A stretch of DNA of 7,260 nucleotides from DASXRC01 sp036506495. GTDB lineage: Bacteria > Actinomycetota > Actinomycetes > Mycobacteriales > Micromonosporaceae. The translations under genes and the position numbers were made by a program. The first letter of the stretch is position 1, and the number at the start of each line of letters is the position of its first letter. The notes beneath the pieces were generated by a model that had not been told where the DNA came from, did no database searches, and saw only the letters and a program-made list of their open reading frames with translations. Below, piece after piece: positions 5,955 to 7,260 of this stretch. The DNA lies in the NCBI GenBank assembly GCA_036506495.1, contig DASXRQ010000187.1:1-7260 (forward strand), read 5' to 3'.

Positions 5955-6716
5955 GGCCGCCGCCTTCCCGAGGCTGTGTGTTCAACCCGATCGCACCCGA
6001 AGCCGGCACGGCCGTCCAGAGCCGAACGTCCCCACGCCACGGGGCCGGCGTCCCGGCCCCCGTTTCGGGGGAGGCGAGGCCGTGCGCCACGTGGCCGAAT
6101 CCCCTGGGCTGGCCGCGTTACCTACGCCGGGGCGCGGCGCCCGCCCGGCACCCGCGGCGGTAATCGGTAGCTGACAAACGTGCCGGTCGCCTTTTCCGCG
6201 GCGCGGGCCACCGGTTGCACTGCCGGCGCCGAGGCGGTAGGGATGTCGCCGCCAGTCTGCATGTTCATCGCCGCGCTGCGCGCCCGTGCCGGATCGCGTC
6301 CTGGACTTCCATGCCCGGCGCGGTGACTTCTCCGGCTGGCCGGCGAAGCCTACCAAGATCACGTCCGGCCTCTCGGCGTGGACCGTCGAGCACGACCTCG
6401 TCGCCGGTGAACGGAAGTTCCGCCAGGAACCCAGGGCGTGGTGCAGGCTGGCGGCGACCAGCAAGCCCAGCGCACACCGACACGCGGTGGACGCCAGGCG
6501 TGAGTTCGATCGCGGCTACGGCGGCGAGCGCCAGCGCGACCGAGTACGACCTGTGCAGGCGTGACTGAACGGGCCGCACCGACGACTCGGCCGTCGAGTG
6601 ACCCTTCCCGCGTGGCCGGCGGGAGGCCGCTACCTCCGTGGGACGCTCGGGTGCCGAGTAAGCCGACACCCATCGGGCCACGGGCAGACCGGCCTCCCGG
6701 CTCGGGGCCCGGTCGG
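5955..6716. other. Region without a recognisable gene
   Basis: All three minus frames and at least one plus frame are open for long stretches here, as expected in GC-rich DNA, but none gives a known family. Pieces that look protein-like are a hydrophobic stretch on the minus strand near 6480-6540 (SVALALAAVAAIELTPGV) and an adjacent one in another frame (LLVAASLHHALG, near 6430-6465). They suggest a decayed membrane protein broken by frameshifts. A plus frame at 6286-6564 has strongly G/C third positions but little hydrophobic content. A 48-codon minus frame (6122-6268) has two ATG codons and no ribosome site. None is called as a gene. Confidence 0.5.
6041..6071. repeat. Two overlapping, mutually exclusive short hairpins
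   Basis: GGGGCCG (6041-6047) pairs with CGGCCCC (6054-6060) around a six-base loop. CCCCCG (6057-6062) pairs with CGGGGG (6066-6071) around TTT. They share the bases 6057-6060, so only one can form at a time. They lie 87-117 bases upstream of the membrane-protein start, on the side its transcript would come from. No T tract follows in either direction. Confidence 0.4.
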
Positions 6717-6919
6717 TGCCAGGGCGGCACTGGGCACGATGGCGATCTCGGGCAGGTTCGTGACGATCGCCAGCAGGATCAAACCGCCGAGCGCCTCCCC
6801 CAACCCCAGGCGGGTGTCCAAGACGTCGGTGGCGTCGGAAGCTTGATCCCGGCCACCCACACGGCCGCGCCGGCGCCCACGAAGACCGCAAGCAACACGG
6901 CCAGCGGCAGCGAACTCAT
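6717..6919 (-). pseudogene. N-terminal remnant of a sodium/calcium-exchanger-like membrane protein
   Basis: An ATG at 6919 opens MSSLPLAVLLAVFVGAGAAV and WVAGIKL, a first membrane helix. The frame must then shift by one base near 6838-6842 to continue DATDVLDTRLGLGEALGGLI, then LLAIVTNLPEIAIVPSAALA. This second part is the alpha-repeat signature of the calcium/cation antiporter family (GLGEA..GL.LLAI.TNLPEIA). Restoring one base (for example AAGCTTGCCGAC instead of AAGCTTCCGAC) joins both parts. Downstream of AALA the sequence no longer resembles the family, and full-length members are several hundred residues. No Shine-Dalgarno is evident. It is probably a truncated and frameshifted relic. 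Confidence 0.6.
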
Positions 6920-7201
6920 GCCGGCGACCGCGGCGGGGATGCGACGCGCACCGTGTTCCTATACCACCCTCGGGCGAATTCGTCTCGTAGCGTTCGGGTC
7001 CCGACGGAACCCGTTCCTGCTGACCGGCCCTCGACCCCGACCGACTGTGCCCGGCGGGCAGGACGATCGGTCACATCTACCCGATCGGGGCACGGTCTAC
7101 GGGGGATCGCGCTCAGGTGGGGGGCCAGTCACGGGCCACACGGTAGGCACATACAAGGCGCCGGGCCCGGAGGCGGTGACAATCGCCGGATACACGATGC
7201 C
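6920..7201. other. Unassigned stretch at the right side
   Basis: No recognised gene, promoter or RNA. A minus frame entering from the right edge (RGDGADAVPHGIVYPAIVTA and onward to a stop near 7098) could be the end of a gene outside the window, but its residues match no family I know. The plus frames are Pro/Arg/Thr-rich shadows. Confidence 0.4.
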
Positions 7202-7260
7202 GTGCGGAACCGCATCGGCGCCATCGCCCCGAGCGTGCTCGCGGTCATGACGGTGCCGCG
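7202..7260 (+). CDS. Possible start of an exported protein (runs off the right edge)
   Basis: From a GTG at 7202 the frame reads MRNRIGAIAPSVLAVMTVP: a basic N terminus followed by a hydrophobic segment, as in a signal peptide or first membrane helix. Only 19 codons are visible. There is no good Shine-Dalgarno directly upstream; the nearest GGAGG-like element is over 20 bases away. This is a weak call based on pattern alone, and the opposite strand is also open here. Confidence 0.22.
   Translation, partial: MRNRIGAIAPSVLAVMTVP

Noticed and set aside
5128..6090. A 320-codon open minus frame, the longest uninterrupted minus frame in its area
   Set aside because: The product is Arg/Gly/Pro-rich, matches nothing, and overlaps the clear membrane-protein gene 5442-5954 in another frame. 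It is a GC-rich shadow frame.
6561..7250. 229-codon plus-strand frame at the right end
   Set aside because: Pro/Thr/Arg-rich with no motif, and it lies opposite the recognisable cation-antiporter remnant at 6717-6919.

Overview
The window is high-GC DNA (most third codon positions are G or C) with actinobacterial-style proteins, GTG starts and gene overlaps. Taken together this points to an actinomycete chromosome (Streptomyces, Micromonospora or Frankia type). The genus cannot be fixed from the sequence. No rRNA, tRNA, CRISPR array, transposase or phage gene was recognised.

Left part (1-1944, minus strand). The window opens with the start of a DUF899-type gene, overlapped by ATGA with a 35-codon C-terminal remnant of an unidentified gene. 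A RidA-family gene follows, broken by one extra base. A class I SAM-dependent methyltransferase (985-1707) overlaps by TGATG with a small membrane-protein frame that also looks frameshifted. An unidentified C-terminal tail (1762-1944) lies between the methyltransferase and the tetR gene.

Centre (1940-4095) is the best-preserved and most coherent unit. A TetR-family repressor on the minus strand diverges from a two-gene plus-strand operon: a SnoaL/NTF2-like protein and an HGGG/GxSxG alpha/beta hydrolase of the hormone-sensitive-lipase type. Both operon genes have strong Shine-Dalgarno sites. The gap between tetR and the operon holds a TTGACA promoter framed by two near-identical inverted copies of a palindromic element, which is very probably the TetR operator. 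The inference is a ligand-induced unit that modifies and hydrolyses a small, probably ester- or lactone-containing, molecule. The ligand is unknown.

Right part (4284-7260, mostly minus strand). An intact macro-domain protein of the YmdB type is followed upstream by the C-terminal remnant of a second alpha/beta hydrolase, then an intact four-helix membrane protein. About 650 bases with no recognisable gene follow. Next is a short, frameshifted N-terminal piece of a sodium/calcium-exchanger-like transporter, and last an unassigned stretch that may hold the first codons of a plus-strand exported protein at the right edge.

Overall the window mixes intact genes with several remnants, most of them broken by single-base indels. 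It looks like a decaying accessory region around one well-kept TetR-controlled operon. Sequencing error must be excluded before calling the broken genes true pseudogenes.
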